DNA from: Clostridia bacterium
GTDB taxonomy: Bacteria; Bacillota; Clostridia; Oscillospirales; Acutalibacteraceae
Reading direction: 5' to 3'
Assembly: GCA_017439585.1 (NCBI GenBank)
Contig: JAFSIV010000020.1
Location: 19,787-83,786 of the forward strand
Length of the DNA stretch: 64,000 bases
The translations under genes and the position numbers were made by a program. Of this stretch, positions 25,080 through 34,595 are shown in pieces. The notes under the pieces are model-generated. The model did no database searches, was not told the origin of the DNA, and was given only the letters and a program-made list of their open reading frames with translations. Positions within the stretch are counted from its first letter, which is position 1; each line of letters starts with the position of its first letter.

Positions 25080-25219
25080 GAACATAGGAAATACGAGGCT
25101 AAAAAGTGGATATTAAATTTGAGCGAGAGAGACGGAATATTTTTTGATAATAGAATGAGAGACTGTTATCAACCGAATTTAATATTTGTAATCTAGCGTC
25201 TTATTCATACGATATGTTC
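25080..25219 (+). ncRNA. Nested hairpin leader upstream of the giant secreted protein
   Basis: Non-coding stretch with nested complementarity: outer GAACATA (25080-25086)/TATGTTC (25213-25219), GCTA/TAGC (25098/25194), ATATTAAATTTG (25110-25121)/CGAATTTAATAT (25174-25185; 12 bp with one G-T), and an inner hairpin TTGATAATAG (25144-25153)/CTGTTATCAA (25163-25172) with nine-base loop. GAGAGAC occurs on both sides of the inner arm. A separate hairpin GATGTT/AACATC lies at 25053-25069. The rest of the gap (24960-25309) has no gene; GGAG precedes the ATG at 25310. Could be a leader RNA, an sRNA or a small mobile repeat. Confidence 0.5.
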
Positions 25220-25309
25220 TAAAAGAAAGGGGGATATGCTTCCCAAGTTTTTGAATAATCGTATTTTCCATTCGCGATTAAAAAAATTTATAAAGGAGAA
25301 AATTAGAAA

Positions 25310-28300
25310 ATGAGAAAAACTAAAAAACTCTTAAGCGTTTTAATAGCAGTTGTTTTGGCATTCTCATGCTTCGCTGCTATCCCGATGACAGCATCTGCTG
25401 CAACAACGGTTACAACGGCTGACCAATTAACAGCAGCTTTGGCTGATACTAGCGTTGAGCACATTATCATTGGCGCTTCAATTTCAACCTCAACAACATT
25501 CACTGTTAATAGAGCGGTTACTCTTGAAGGTGCAACCAATGTTTCGGGTTACCATCTTGATGGCGGTAAGCTTGATATTTCAGGAAACGCAACTATATTA
25601 ATTAAGAATGTTAAAATTACCAGAGGCTCAGATACCGTAAAGGTTTCGGGCAGTCCAACGGTAACTATTTCCGGCGGTGAGATTTATTGCTCAAACAGCG
25701 GTACTGGTAACGAAGGTGGTTTATATGTTACCGATTTTAACGGAACTTTAACAGTTACTGATGATGCTATTATCAAAGGTAAAAACTGGGCATATTATAC
25801 CGGCACTTCAAAAACCCAGACAGGTACTGTATATTTCCGCGATGCACAAATTTGCAAGGAAACCGGCGGTAGAGCAGACCTTATGAACCTCAGAGGTTCT
25901 TTAACTACTGAATTCGGCGGCGGAACTGCTGACCAGCAGGTTAATGTAACAGGTCACGGAATGCTAATTAGTACTGCTGACGGTAGTGCTTCTAATAAAA
26001 TTAAAATCACTATTAAAGACGGCGCTGTATTCACCGAGCAAACAGGTGCTTACGGTATATATGTAAATAATGCTGTTAATCTTTTGATTTATGGCGGCGA
26101 ATTCAATTTTGCAGGCGCTGCCCTAGTTATTAATGACGGTGGTTCATATACTAGAATTAGCGGCGGTGTTTTCAACTGTTCAAATGAAAGAATCATTCAA
26201 AAGAATAACGGTGCTTTAACTGTTACAGGCGGTACATTTAATAATACAGCTGGCGGCGCAGTTATTAAAACCGCTTCCGGTAAGCCAAATGGTGCATTAT
26301 GGGTAGAAGGCGGTACTTATAGCACAACAGGTACTCCCTTCGTATTCGAGGCTGCTTGCCAAACCACTTTCCAAAATGTTGATATAACCTGCAATACCGA
26401 TGCTCCTATGGTTAAGGTTGGCTCAGGTGTTACTGTTAGATTAGATAATGCAAACTTAACCAGCAATGATTTAGTTATTGAACCTGCTGCAGATTCAGTT
26501 ATCGAAATGGTTAATCCATCAACCTTAACATCTGTTAACGGTATTGCTGTTCCCGCAGGAACTACTCTTCCTGAGGGTATTACCGTTAATAACGGCGGCG
26601 AGGCTGTTAAGCTTGCAGAAGTTAACGGTGTTAAATATGATGTTTTAGCTGATGCTTTGGCTGCTGTTGAAGAGGGTGGAACTCTCAATATTATCGCTGA
26701 GCTTGGCGACACCACTCTTGATGCAGATAAGACATATACTGTTAAAACAATAGGCGACGGCGTTGTAAACGGCAGAATAACTGTTACTGCTGGTAATGTT
26801 ACATTTGACGCTGTAACTGCTTATGCAATAGCTGCTTCTAATGCTGCTAATGTTGTTATTGACGGTTGTACTCTTATAAGCGATAATTATACTTCTATAA
26901 GATTAAATGATAATGCAACAGGTACTATAACCGTTAAAAACGGAACTGTTGTTTCTACTGGCGATTTAGCTTTCAAAATGAATGCAAACAGCACAGGTAC
27001 TATTAATTTTGAAGATTGTACTTTAACCAATACTTCAGGCGACTTTGCTCGTATAGACGGTAACGGTACTATCAATGTTGGTAAAGAAGACGGTTCTGCA
27101 ACTGTTGTTTTCAACAGCTCTGGCGATACCTTCTGGACCTCAGCTGACGGCGGCGGTAACGGTTCTGCTACCATTAATGTTTATGACGGTGTTGAAGTTA
27201 ACGGCGGTTTGCCCTTTAACCTTAACTCAAATAACGTAACCGTTAATATCTATGGCGGTACTTTCACTCCCGGTTCTGATAAGAACTTTATGAAACTCCG
27301 CAGAACTGCAACTGTTAATATCTATGATGCGGTTGTAAACCAAAATGTTGACTATTCAGCAATTTTTGTTGATGGTGGTACTCATAATATCAATATTGAG
27401 GGCGGCGAATTCTATGGCGTTGTTGTTGATGTTGATAGCGATGTTGCAGGCGGTACTTTAAATGTTACCGGCGGTACATATCTTGATAGTTCTGACCAAG
27501 TATTCTTTAAACTTGGCAGCACAGCAATGGCATACAAATTTACAGGTGTTACTCTCGTTCGCGAAGAAAACTTAGCTCCTCTCTTTGAAATGGCAGACGG
27601 AACTTATGCTGAGTTTGATACTTGTGAACTTAATGCTGGTGGCGGCTTTGCCGGTTCAATGGTATTCCAAGGCACAAGCGCTGCTATGGTTAAGCTTATT
27701 GAGACTGAATTAGTTGATGATTCATTTGAAGAAGTTACTATTATTTATGATGCAGTAGTTTGCTCAATTAATGGCGTTGAGTATCATACCTTTGAGGATG
27801 CTATGGAAGCAGTTCAAGATGGCGATACCGTATTGCTTATTGATGAAGCTGTTGGCGCTATTAATTTCAATGCAGATAAAACTTATACAGTTGATTGCAA
27901 CGGCTATCATTTAGCAGGTACAACAACTGTTAGCGCAGGTAATGTTACATTTGTTAATGTGGAGGCAACAGCAGGTATTGTTGCTGATGGCGCTGCTAAC
28001 ATAGTTATTGAGGGCGGTTATATTGAAGCCGGAACCGCTTTAACCTTAGCTTCAACCTTTACAGGTACTCTCACCGTTAAGGACGACGCTGCTATCACTG
28101 GTTCCTCTTATGCAATTCAAGAATATGCAGGTAATACAGGTACTCTTAACCTTGAAAACTGCACATTGACCGACACAAGCGGCGACTTTGCTAAGCTCGA
28201 AGGCGCAGGAACTATTAACTTAGGTACTGCAGACGGCGAAGGCAAGGCTATTATCAACGGCGCAGGTAATGTGGACGTATTCTGGTTCACCTCTACAGGT

Positions 28301-31300
28301 GGAACAACATTTAATGTTTACGCAGGCGCTGAAATCAATGGAGGTACACCGTTTAACATTAACGGTTCAGGTGTTCCAACCATTAATGTTTATGGCGGTA
28401 AATTAGTATCCACCGCTCACAGACAGATTTTCAATGTTCAGAAAACGGCTAACATTAATATTTCAGGCGGTACTTTCTCTAACAACAGCTCAGCTTCTGG
28501 CGATGCAGCTTACATGGGCGAAGTTGTTTGGGTTAGAGCTAATGCTGCAAACACAGTAGTAAATGTTACAGGTGGTACCTTCGCAGGCGCTTCTGCTCGC
28601 GGAAACGATACCAGTATCTTGGGTACTGTTTCAGATGTTGAAAATGTAACCTTTAATGTTTCAAATGTAACCTTTAATATGGGCGCAAGCGCTGCTGTTA
28701 TTAAGCATCAAGCTGCTAGCGGTAATGTAACTCTTACCAATGTTAAGGTTAACCATTCAGGCACAGGCGCCGCTATTGATATTACAGGCGGCAACGGAAA
28801 GGTTGTTACAATCAACGGTTGTAACTTCACAGCATATGAGGCAGTTGTTAACTTCGCAGTTGAAGGCGAAAATACTATGACTGTTAACTTCGAAGGCGAA
28901 AAGACAACATTAACTTCCAGCTTAGGTGAAGTTATTGTTAAGACTGATGGTGTTACGATCAACGGTTTAGAAAATGCAGAAGAAGTTATTAAGTATGATG
29001 GTATCACACCTAGAATGCTCAGAATCGCTGGTAAGACCAGAGATGATTATCCAAATGTTAACCGCGATATGCGCATCGAAGGCAACACAACATATACTTA
29101 TTCATTTAATTACAGAGCAACCGGCGGTGCGGTTCCTTATATCACTGTTCAGTATAAGAATACAGAAGGTGATTGGGTAGATATTGAGGCTGCTACCGAT
29201 ACAGGCGCTTATGCTGAATACACCTTCACATTAGGCGAAGTTCCCGCAGATACAAGCACATTCCGTATCCGTTTAGGTAGCAAGGCACCAGCTGCTATTG
29301 CTTCTAGCGGTACTGTATACTTCGCAAATTTAACTCTTAAAGCTGCTGATTCCGATGAAAACCTCATCGAAAACGGCAATTTCGCTTCCGGTCCTAAGGC
29401 TTGGAACATTGGTAATAACAACCCTGCAGCATGCTATGATTTTGAATTCATTCCTTATGTTGCTGAGTTGTTTGATGATGAAGCTCTTACCAATAATAAT
29501 GCAGCTCTTCTCTTAAAGGGTGGCGCAAGACACGAAGCTCAGTTCTTTGTAGCTCTTGATGCAGGCGCTTCTTATACCTTCAAGTTTGACTATCGTTCAA
29601 ACACTTCTTTCTTCACTGTTGGTGCTTATAACGGTGCTGTTATTGAAGAAGTATCTACCGAAGGCTTCACTAAGACTTATACAATTAGCAACCCAACCGA
29701 AGCTGCTATTAAAGCTAGAGTTTACTTCCGTTTAGGTGCAGATAGCTATGATGCTAATTTGTATCTCTCTAACCTCGTTCTCTTCAATAATGCTGATGCA
29801 AATCAGACTAACATTATTGCAGACCTTAACCCAATATTCGGAACTGCTGATAATATTCGTATGAGTCAAAACGGCGAAAATGCAGTTAAGAATATTATCG
29901 GTCATGGTTGGTTAGGTAACTTCCAATCTGATTCCGATGGCGGAAATGTTAACGTAGGTTCAAGCAAATACACAAGCATCGTTGAAATTCCTGAAGATTT
30001 CTTCACAGTTTACGAAGATGCTCAAATCCTTGTTAACTTAAAGCAAATCCTTGTTGGTTTAGCTCAAAAATCAATTAATCCTTATGAAGATGCTAACAAC
30101 GATGGTGATGTTAGTCTTAAAGACTTAATCAGAGTTCAAAAGAGAGCTCTTGGTCTCTTAGGTTCTGATGCTGCTGAGGCTGAGCTCAAAGCAGTTATTG
30201 ATGCAGGTGTTGAAACTGCTACCAATGGCGCTGCTTACTATGTAGAAACTGTTGAAGATCTTAAAAATGCTGTTAGCAAGTCTGGTACAAAGACTATCTT
30301 CTTAAAACGCGGTAATACTTATCGCTCAACTAGTGAGATTGCATTGAATTCTAACACAACACTTTCTGCTTATGGCGAAGGTGCTAAACCTGAAATCATT
30401 GGTTCTGCTAAGGATTATGCAACTTCTACTTGGACCGATAACGGTAACAACATTTGGTCTGTTTCATTAGGTTCTTCTAGTGAAGTTGGTAATATCTACT
30501 TATTCAAGGGTAACGAAGTTATCTCAGGTGTTGGCTTCACAGGTACTCGCACTGCTGGTACAACCCGTTTCACAAGTGATGCAGAGCTTGCTAACCAAGG
30601 TGATTATTATCAAAGCGGAAGCACCCTCAGAATTTATTCTGTTGGTAACCCTGCAACTGTTTATGATCGCATTGAAATCGCTCAATCTAATACACTTCTC
30701 GGTCTTGCAAACAATGTAACAGTTGAAAATATCGCTGTTAAGTATTCCGGCGGTCATGGTATGCAAGGTAGTAATAACCTCCAAAATGTAACCGTTAGAT
30801 ACTGTGAAGTGGCTTATGTTGGCGGTAGAACAAACAATGGCCAGGGCGATCCTCTTGGTAACGGTATTGAGTTTGGTAACGGCGGTTCTAACCTCGAAGC
30901 ATCTTACAACTATGTATATCAGTGCTACGATTCCGCTATCACTCCTCAAGCTTATGATGCAGGCAAAAACTTTGAAAACGTTCGTATCACCAACAACCTC
31001 TTAACCAATAACTTCTATGGTTTAGAAATTTGGGGTACAAGTAACAGCTTGTTGAAGGATATACTTGTTGAAGGCAATATCATTGCTAATACAGGTTACT
31101 GCTGGTCATTCGAGCAACGTCCATTAGATGGTAACATCGCTATGTTCTCAGCTCATATCTATGGCGGTAGAAATACCTATAATGCAAATGCTAACAACAG
31201 CATTATCATTAGAAACAACACATTCTCCAATGCTAGAGTAAATATCATCTGCTGGTTCTGGGGCGGTGTTGAAGGCGTTGAAGTTGCTAAATATCCATAT

Positions 31301-31468
31301 CTTACAACCGAAGGCAATATCTACTATCAAGATAATGTTAACTGGGATGGTTACATTATGAGATACGGTGATGTTGATAGCTTCGATTATGCAACATCTC
31401 AAGAAAGCTTAGCAGATGCTGTTAGCGCATTTGATGAGAATGCACTTCTTGTTGCATGGCTTGGATAA
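25310..31468 (+). CDS. Giant modular secreted beta-helix protein with dockerin-like segment
   Basis: 2052 residues with a Sec signal (about 1-30, cleavage after ASA). About 32-430, 435-815 and 820-1235 are three homologous beta-helix modules; the second and third open alike (NGVKYDVLADALAAVEEGG and NGVEYHTFEDAMEAVQDGD). About 1235-1380 and 1385-1510 look like two beta-sandwich binding modules (IENGNFASGPKAWN; YFRLGAD). About 1575-1610 has one dockerin-type calcium loop, DANNDGDVSLKDLIRVQKRALG, with only a degenerate first half. From about 1635 comes the catalytic-looking beta-helix shared with 19928 and 41693. No membrane anchor or LPXTG. A glycan-binding and cleaving surface enzyme is inferred. 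Confidence 0.82.
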   Translation: MRKTKKLLSVLIAVVLAFSCFAAIPMTASAATTVTTADQLTAALADTSVEHIIIGASISTSTTFTVNRAVTLEGATNVSGYHLDGGKLDISGNATILIKNVKITRGSDTVKVSGSPTVTISGGEIYCSNSGTGNEGGLYVTDFNGTLTVTDDAIIKGKNWAYYTGTSKTQTGTVYFRDAQICKETGGRADLMNLRGSLTTEFGGGTADQQVNVTGHGMLISTADGSASNKIKITIKDGAVFTEQTGAYGIYVNNAVNLLIYGGEFNFAGAALVINDGGSYTRISGGVFNCSNERIIQKNNGALTVTGGTFNNTAGGAVIKTASGKPNGALWVEGGTYSTTGTPFVFEAACQTTFQNVDITCNTDAPMVKVGSGVTVRLDNANLTSNDLVIEPAADSVIEMVNPSTLTSVNGIAVPAGTTLPEGITVNNGGEAVKLAEVNGVKYDVLADALAAVEEGGTLNIIAELGDTTLDADKTYTVKTIGDGVVNGRITVTAGNVTFDAVTAYAIAASNAANVVIDGCTLISDNYTSIRLNDNATGTITVKNGTVVSTGDLAFKMNANSTGTINFEDCTLTNTSGDFARIDGNGTINVGKEDGSATVVFNSSGDTFWTSADGGGNGSATINVYDGVEVNGGLPFNLNSNNVTVNIYGGTFTPGSDKNFMKLRRTATVNIYDAVVNQNVDYSAIFVDGGTHNINIEGGEFYGVVVDVDSDVAGGTLNVTGGTYLDSSDQVFFKLGSTAMAYKFTGVTLVREENLAPLFEMADGTYAEFDTCELNAGGGFAGSMVFQGTSAAMVKLIETELVDDSFEEVTIIYDAVVCSINGVEYHTFEDAMEAVQDGDTVLLIDEAVGAINFNADKTYTVDCNGYHLAGTTTVSAGNVTFVNVEATAGIVADGAANIVIEGGYIEAGTALTLASTFTGTLTVKDDAAITGSSYAIQEYAGNTGTLNLENCTLTDTSGDFAKLEGAGTINLGTADGEGKAIINGAGNVDVFWFTSTGGTTFNVYAGAEINGGTPFNINGSGVPTINVYGGKLVSTAHRQIFNVQKTANINISGGTFSNNSSASGDAAYMGEVVWVRANAANTVVNVTGGTFAGASARGNDTSILGTVSDVENVTFNVSNVTFNMGASAAVIKHQAASGNVTLTNVKVNHSGTGAAIDITGGNGKVVTINGCNFTAYEAVVNFAVEGENTMTVNFEGEKTTLTSSLGEVIVKTDGVTINGLENAEEVIKYDGITPRMLRIAGKTRDDYPNVNRDMRIEGNTTYTYSFNYRATGGAVPYITVQYKNTEGDWVDIEAATDTGAYAEYTFTLGEVPADTSTFRIRLGSKAPAAIASSGTVYFANLTLKAADSDENLIENGNFASGPKAWNIGNNNPAACYDFEFIPYVAELFDDEALTNNNAALLLKGGARHEAQFFVALDAGASYTFKFDYRSNTSFFTVGAYNGAVIEEVSTEGFTKTYTISNPTEAAIKARVYFRLGADSYDANLYLSNLVLFNNADANQTNIIADLNPIFGTADNIRMSQNGENAVKNIIGHGWLGNFQSDSDGGNVNVGSSKYTSIVEIPEDFFTVYEDAQILVNLKQILVGLAQKSINPYEDANNDGDVSLKDLIRVQKRALGLLGSDAAEAELKAVIDAGVETATNGAAYYVETVEDLKNAVSKSGTKTIFLKRGNTYRSTSEIALNSNTTLSAYGEGAKPEIIGSAKDYATSTWTDNGNNIWSVSLGSSSEVGNIYLFKGNEVISGVGFTGTRTAGTTRFTSDAELANQGDYYQSGSTLRIYSVGNPATVYDRIEIAQSNTLLGLANNVTVENIAVKYSGGHGMQGSNNLQNVTVRYCEVAYVGGRTNNGQGDPLGNGIEFGNGGSNLEASYNYVYQCYDSAITPQAYDAGKNFENVRITNNLLTNNFYGLEIWGTSNSLLKDILVEGNIIANTGYCWSFEQRPLDGNIAMFSAHIYGGRNTYNANANNSIIIRNNTFSNARVNIICWFWGGVEGVEVAKYPYLTTEGNIYYQDNVNWDGYIMRYGDVDSFDYATSQESLADAVSAFDENALLVAWLG

Positions 31469-31523
31469 GCATTAAACTTAAATATACTTTTTAGTATAAA
31501 GAAATTTAAGGTTTAAATAATTT

Positions 31524-31553
31524 AATTCCGAGGGAGGAAACTCCCTCGGAATT
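31524..31553 (+). terminator. Stable hairpin after the giant gene
   Basis: Thirteen-base-pair perfect stem AATTCCGAGGGAG/CTCCCTCGGAATT with a GAAA tetraloop. No U tract follows, so it may be an mRNA-stabilising or processing structure rather than a full terminator. Confidence 0.6.
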
Positions 31554-31573
31554 AGGTGTGTTAATATATATAA

Positions 31574-31703
31574 ATGCAAAATGCAATATGCAAAATGCAA
31601 AGTGCAAAATTATATTAGATTTTAAAAAGTTGATAAATGAGAATTTATCTGCTGTTTAAAGTCCAATATTTGAAATGTGAAATGCAAAGTGCAAAATGCA
31701 AAA
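31574..31703. repeat. GCAAAAT heptamer clusters
   Basis: Two clusters of near-heptamers: about five units (AAATGCAAAATGCAATATGC...) at 31574-31610 and about four at 31674-31703 (GAAATGCAAAGTGCAAAATGC). They bracket about 65 bp with no gene. The second abuts the leader of the binding protein at 31735. Confidence 0.65.
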
Positions 31704-31734
31704 TATAATTCCAAGAAAGGAAATGGTAATTATT

Positions 31735-34560
31735 ATGATGAGGAATAAGGTTTGTAGACTTGTATCATTGGTATTAGCTTTAAGTATGCTATTAGGTCTC
31801 GGCTGCTATGCCGCTGAGGGTGATAGTGTTACTTCTGAGGCAGAAACTAATATTGATACAATTACTTCTGCTGAGGATATAAGTCCCACCGCGTATGCTT
31901 CTTACATATCAAAGGTGGACAACACTTTGGCTTCAAAGGATATCGAGTTTGATACCAATTTTAAGGTTACAAGCAATCCTACCAAATTAGAGGTAGAGGT
32001 TGCCCAAGCAGGTTTATATACCTTAGGTTTTTCTTATCTTGCAACTGATAAGGCTAACAGTGAATTGACCTTTTCTTTGAAAATAGACGGTAAGCTTCCT
32101 TTTGATGAGGCTGAAAAGTTTAATTTATTAAGAATTTATGAGAATGACGGTAAAGTTCGTGTTGACGGTCTCGGCAACCAATTTGCTCCAACTCAGATTC
32201 CAACAAAAGAATATTATTTTGATATTTTAACCGATATTACCGATTGGACTAATGACCCTTATATGTTCTATCTCACCGCCGGCAAGCATGAGTTTGAATT
32301 TACCGGTCTTTACGGTGAGTTTGATGTTAAAAAGATGATTTTAGGCGGAGAAAAGCAGGTTGAATCTTATAAAAAGCCTAGCGGAGATTTTTATAAGGGC
32401 AAGCCTATTATTATCGAGGGTGAGGACGCAAAGCTTAAAACTAGCTATTGGTTAGCAGGCAAAAGCGATAACTCAACCGTTGATATAACTCCTAACGACC
32501 CCTACAATACATTGGTTAACTATATTGGTGGCGGTAACTGGTCCAAAAACGGCGACACATTAACTTGGGAAACCCCCGAAATGAAAGCCGGATATTATAA
32601 TATCGGTTTTATTTATCGCCAAAGCACAATTATCGGTGCTAAGGTTTACAGAAGCTTAAAAATCGACGGCGAGTCTCCCTTTAAAGAGGCAGATGAGCTC
32701 GGCTTCGCTTATACATATTCTTGGAAAGAAACAACCTTCGCAGACCATAAAGATAATCCTTATTATGTTTATTTCTCAGAAGGCAAGCATACTATCTCTT
32801 TAAGCGTTATCCCAGGCGAGATTGACGGTGTTCGCAACAGTTTAAAGCAAGCAGTTTCCGATATCGGCGACCTTTATATTGATATAACAATGATAACCGG
32901 TGAATCGGTTGATACATACCGCGATTACGATTTATTCTCTCAAATTTCCGATATGGAGGAGAGACTTAAAAAAATCCGCAAAACCTTAAATGATTGCAGC
33001 AAAGAGCTTCAAGAGATAACAGGTGAGAAGAGCGGTTCTTATATCTCTATTATCGACAATATGCGACAAGTTTTGGAGTTAATGCTCGATAACAAGTATA
33101 CCGCCCACCGCTATAAATCAAATTATTACTCAAAATACACCTCTTTGGCATCTGTTCTTTTTGAAATGAACTCTATGCCGCTTGATATTGATAAAATTTC
33201 GCTTTATGCAAAAGACGATAAGCCCTTTGAAAAGGCCAATATGTTTGAAAAGGCTATATATTCTATCGAAAGATTTTTCGTTTCCTTTGTAAACGATTAT
33301 AACAATATCTCGGTTGCAGATGGAAACAGCGACGAAAGTGTTACTATTTGGGTTAACTGGGGACGCGACCAAGCGCAAGTTCTAAACTCTCTTATTCAAA
33401 CCTCGTTTACTCCCAAAGAAAAAATTTCGGTTAATGTTCAGCTTGTTAACGCATCAATCGTTCAGGCAATTCTTTCAGGAAAAGGACCCGACTGTTTGCT
33501 TCAACATTCAAGAAGCGAACCGGTTAACCTTGCAATGCGTGGAGTGCTTTATGATATGACAAAGTTCTCCGATTATAAGGATGTTTTGAAAGATTTCGGT
33601 GTTGACGCCGCATTACCTTATTACTATAAGGGCGGTTTATACGGTATTCCTGATACTCAGTCCTTCTACCTATTATATTATAGAAAAGACATATTAGAAG
33701 AAATGGATATTGACATTTCAAATGTTAACGAATGGACTTGGGATTATTTTGAGGAGGTTGTAAGTCTTCTTGCAACCAATAACCTAACCGCTTGGCTTCC
33801 TAACAACACTGCAACAAGTGTTGGACAGGCAAATGCAGGTATAGGAAGTATCAATATTTTCCCAACACTTATGTTGCAAAATGGTGTTGATATTTACAGG
33901 GAAGACGGCAGAAGCACTAATTTATCCTCTGCTGATACTGCTGCGGTATTCAAAGAGTGGACCGATTATTATACCAAGCTCAGAATGCCTAGAACAATGG
34001 ATTTCTATAACCGTTTCAGAACAGGTTCTTGTCCGGTTGGTATTTCAACTCATACTATGTATACCACATTAAAGGCAGCCGCTCCCGAAATCGAAGGTTT
34101 ATGGAGTGTAGCTCTTGTTCCGGGTACTGTTCAAGAGGATGGCTCGGTAAGCCATATTTCCTCAGGCGGCGGAACAGCTTGTTCTATTATGCAAAACACC
34201 AAAAACCCCGAAGCTTCATGGAAGTTTATTAAATGGTGGGTTTCGGCTGAAACACAGCTTGCTTATTCAAACGAAATCGAAACAATCTTAGGACCTACCG
34301 GTCGTGTTTCGGTATCTAATACAGAGGCTTTCAATGCTCTCGAATGGGATATGGATATGAAGGATACCATTTCTACCGCTTTCAGTCAGATTAGAGAAGT
34401 TCCTGAATATCCGGGTAGTTATTATGTTTCTCGTTCTGTATATCAAAGCTATTGGAATGTTGTTGAAAACAACCAGAGTTCAAAGGAAATGCTTTTGAAA
34501 TACAGCGAAGAAGCAAATGTTGAAATTGAACGCAAATGGCTTCAGTATGAAAACAGATAA
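31735..34560 (+). CDS. Sugar-binding protein fused to an N-terminal tandem binding region
   Basis: About 941 residues. Start is ATG at 31735 or 31738; AAAGGA lies at 31717, rather distant, and earlier ATGs are too close to it. The signal peptide (about 1-30) has a weak lipobox (LGLGC). About 60-210 and 225-390 are two homologous beta-sandwich units (AGLYTLGFSYLATD; AGYYNIGFIYRQST, each followed by LKIDG and PF.EA). A coiled, helical segment at about 395-520 (DMEERLKKIRKTLNDCSKELQE) leads to a family 1 solute-binding domain from about 535 (ESVTIWVNWGRDQ, GIPDTQSFYLLYYRKDIL). The permease pair at 34596/35537 follows, so this is its receptor. Confidence 0.82.
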   Translation: MMRNKVCRLVSLVLALSMLLGLGCYAAEGDSVTSEAETNIDTITSAEDISPTAYASYISKVDNTLASKDIEFDTNFKVTSNPTKLEVEVAQAGLYTLGFSYLATDKANSELTFSLKIDGKLPFDEAEKFNLLRIYENDGKVRVDGLGNQFAPTQIPTKEYYFDILTDITDWTNDPYMFYLTAGKHEFEFTGLYGEFDVKKMILGGEKQVESYKKPSGDFYKGKPIIIEGEDAKLKTSYWLAGKSDNSTVDITPNDPYNTLVNYIGGGNWSKNGDTLTWETPEMKAGYYNIGFIYRQSTIIGAKVYRSLKIDGESPFKEADELGFAYTYSWKETTFADHKDNPYYVYFSEGKHTISLSVIPGEIDGVRNSLKQAVSDIGDLYIDITMITGESVDTYRDYDLFSQISDMEERLKKIRKTLNDCSKELQEITGEKSGSYISIIDNMRQVLELMLDNKYTAHRYKSNYYSKYTSLASVLFEMNSMPLDIDKISLYAKDDKPFEKANMFEKAIYSIERFFVSFVNDYNNISVADGNSDESVTIWVNWGRDQAQVLNSLIQTSFTPKEKISVNVQLVNASIVQAILSGKGPDCLLQHSRSEPVNLAMRGVLYDMTKFSDYKDVLKDFGVDAALPYYYKGGLYGIPDTQSFYLLYYRKDILEEMDIDISNVNEWTWDYFEEVVSLLATNNLTAWLPNNTATSVGQANAGIGSINIFPTLMLQNGVDIYREDGRSTNLSSADTAAVFKEWTDYYTKLRMPRTMDFYNRFRTGSCPVGISTHTMYTTLKAAAPEIEGLWSVALVPGTVQEDGSVSHISSGGGTACSIMQNTKNPEASWKFIKWWVSAETQLAYSNEIETILGPTGRVSVSNTEAFNALEWDMDMKDTISTAFSQIREVPEYPGSYYVSRSVYQSYWNVVENNQSSKEMLLKYSEEANVEIERKWLQYENR

Positions 34561-34595
34561 TAAACTTACTTTGTATATGAAATTGTGGTGAATTT

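Noticed and set aside
28708-29007. Minus-strand frames opposite the giant beta-helix gene (also 26317-26715 and 26887-27174)
   Set aside because: Shadow frames of a gene with strong codon periodicity, starting without ribosome binding sites.
31524-31553. Certain Rho-independent terminator after the giant gene
   Set aside because: The stem is perfect but is followed by AGGTGTG instead of T residues, so I list it only as a likely processing or weak termination hairpin.
31574-31703. CRISPR or iteron origin
   Set aside because: Heptamers are irregular and in two small clusters; no replication gene, DnaA box cluster or cas genes.
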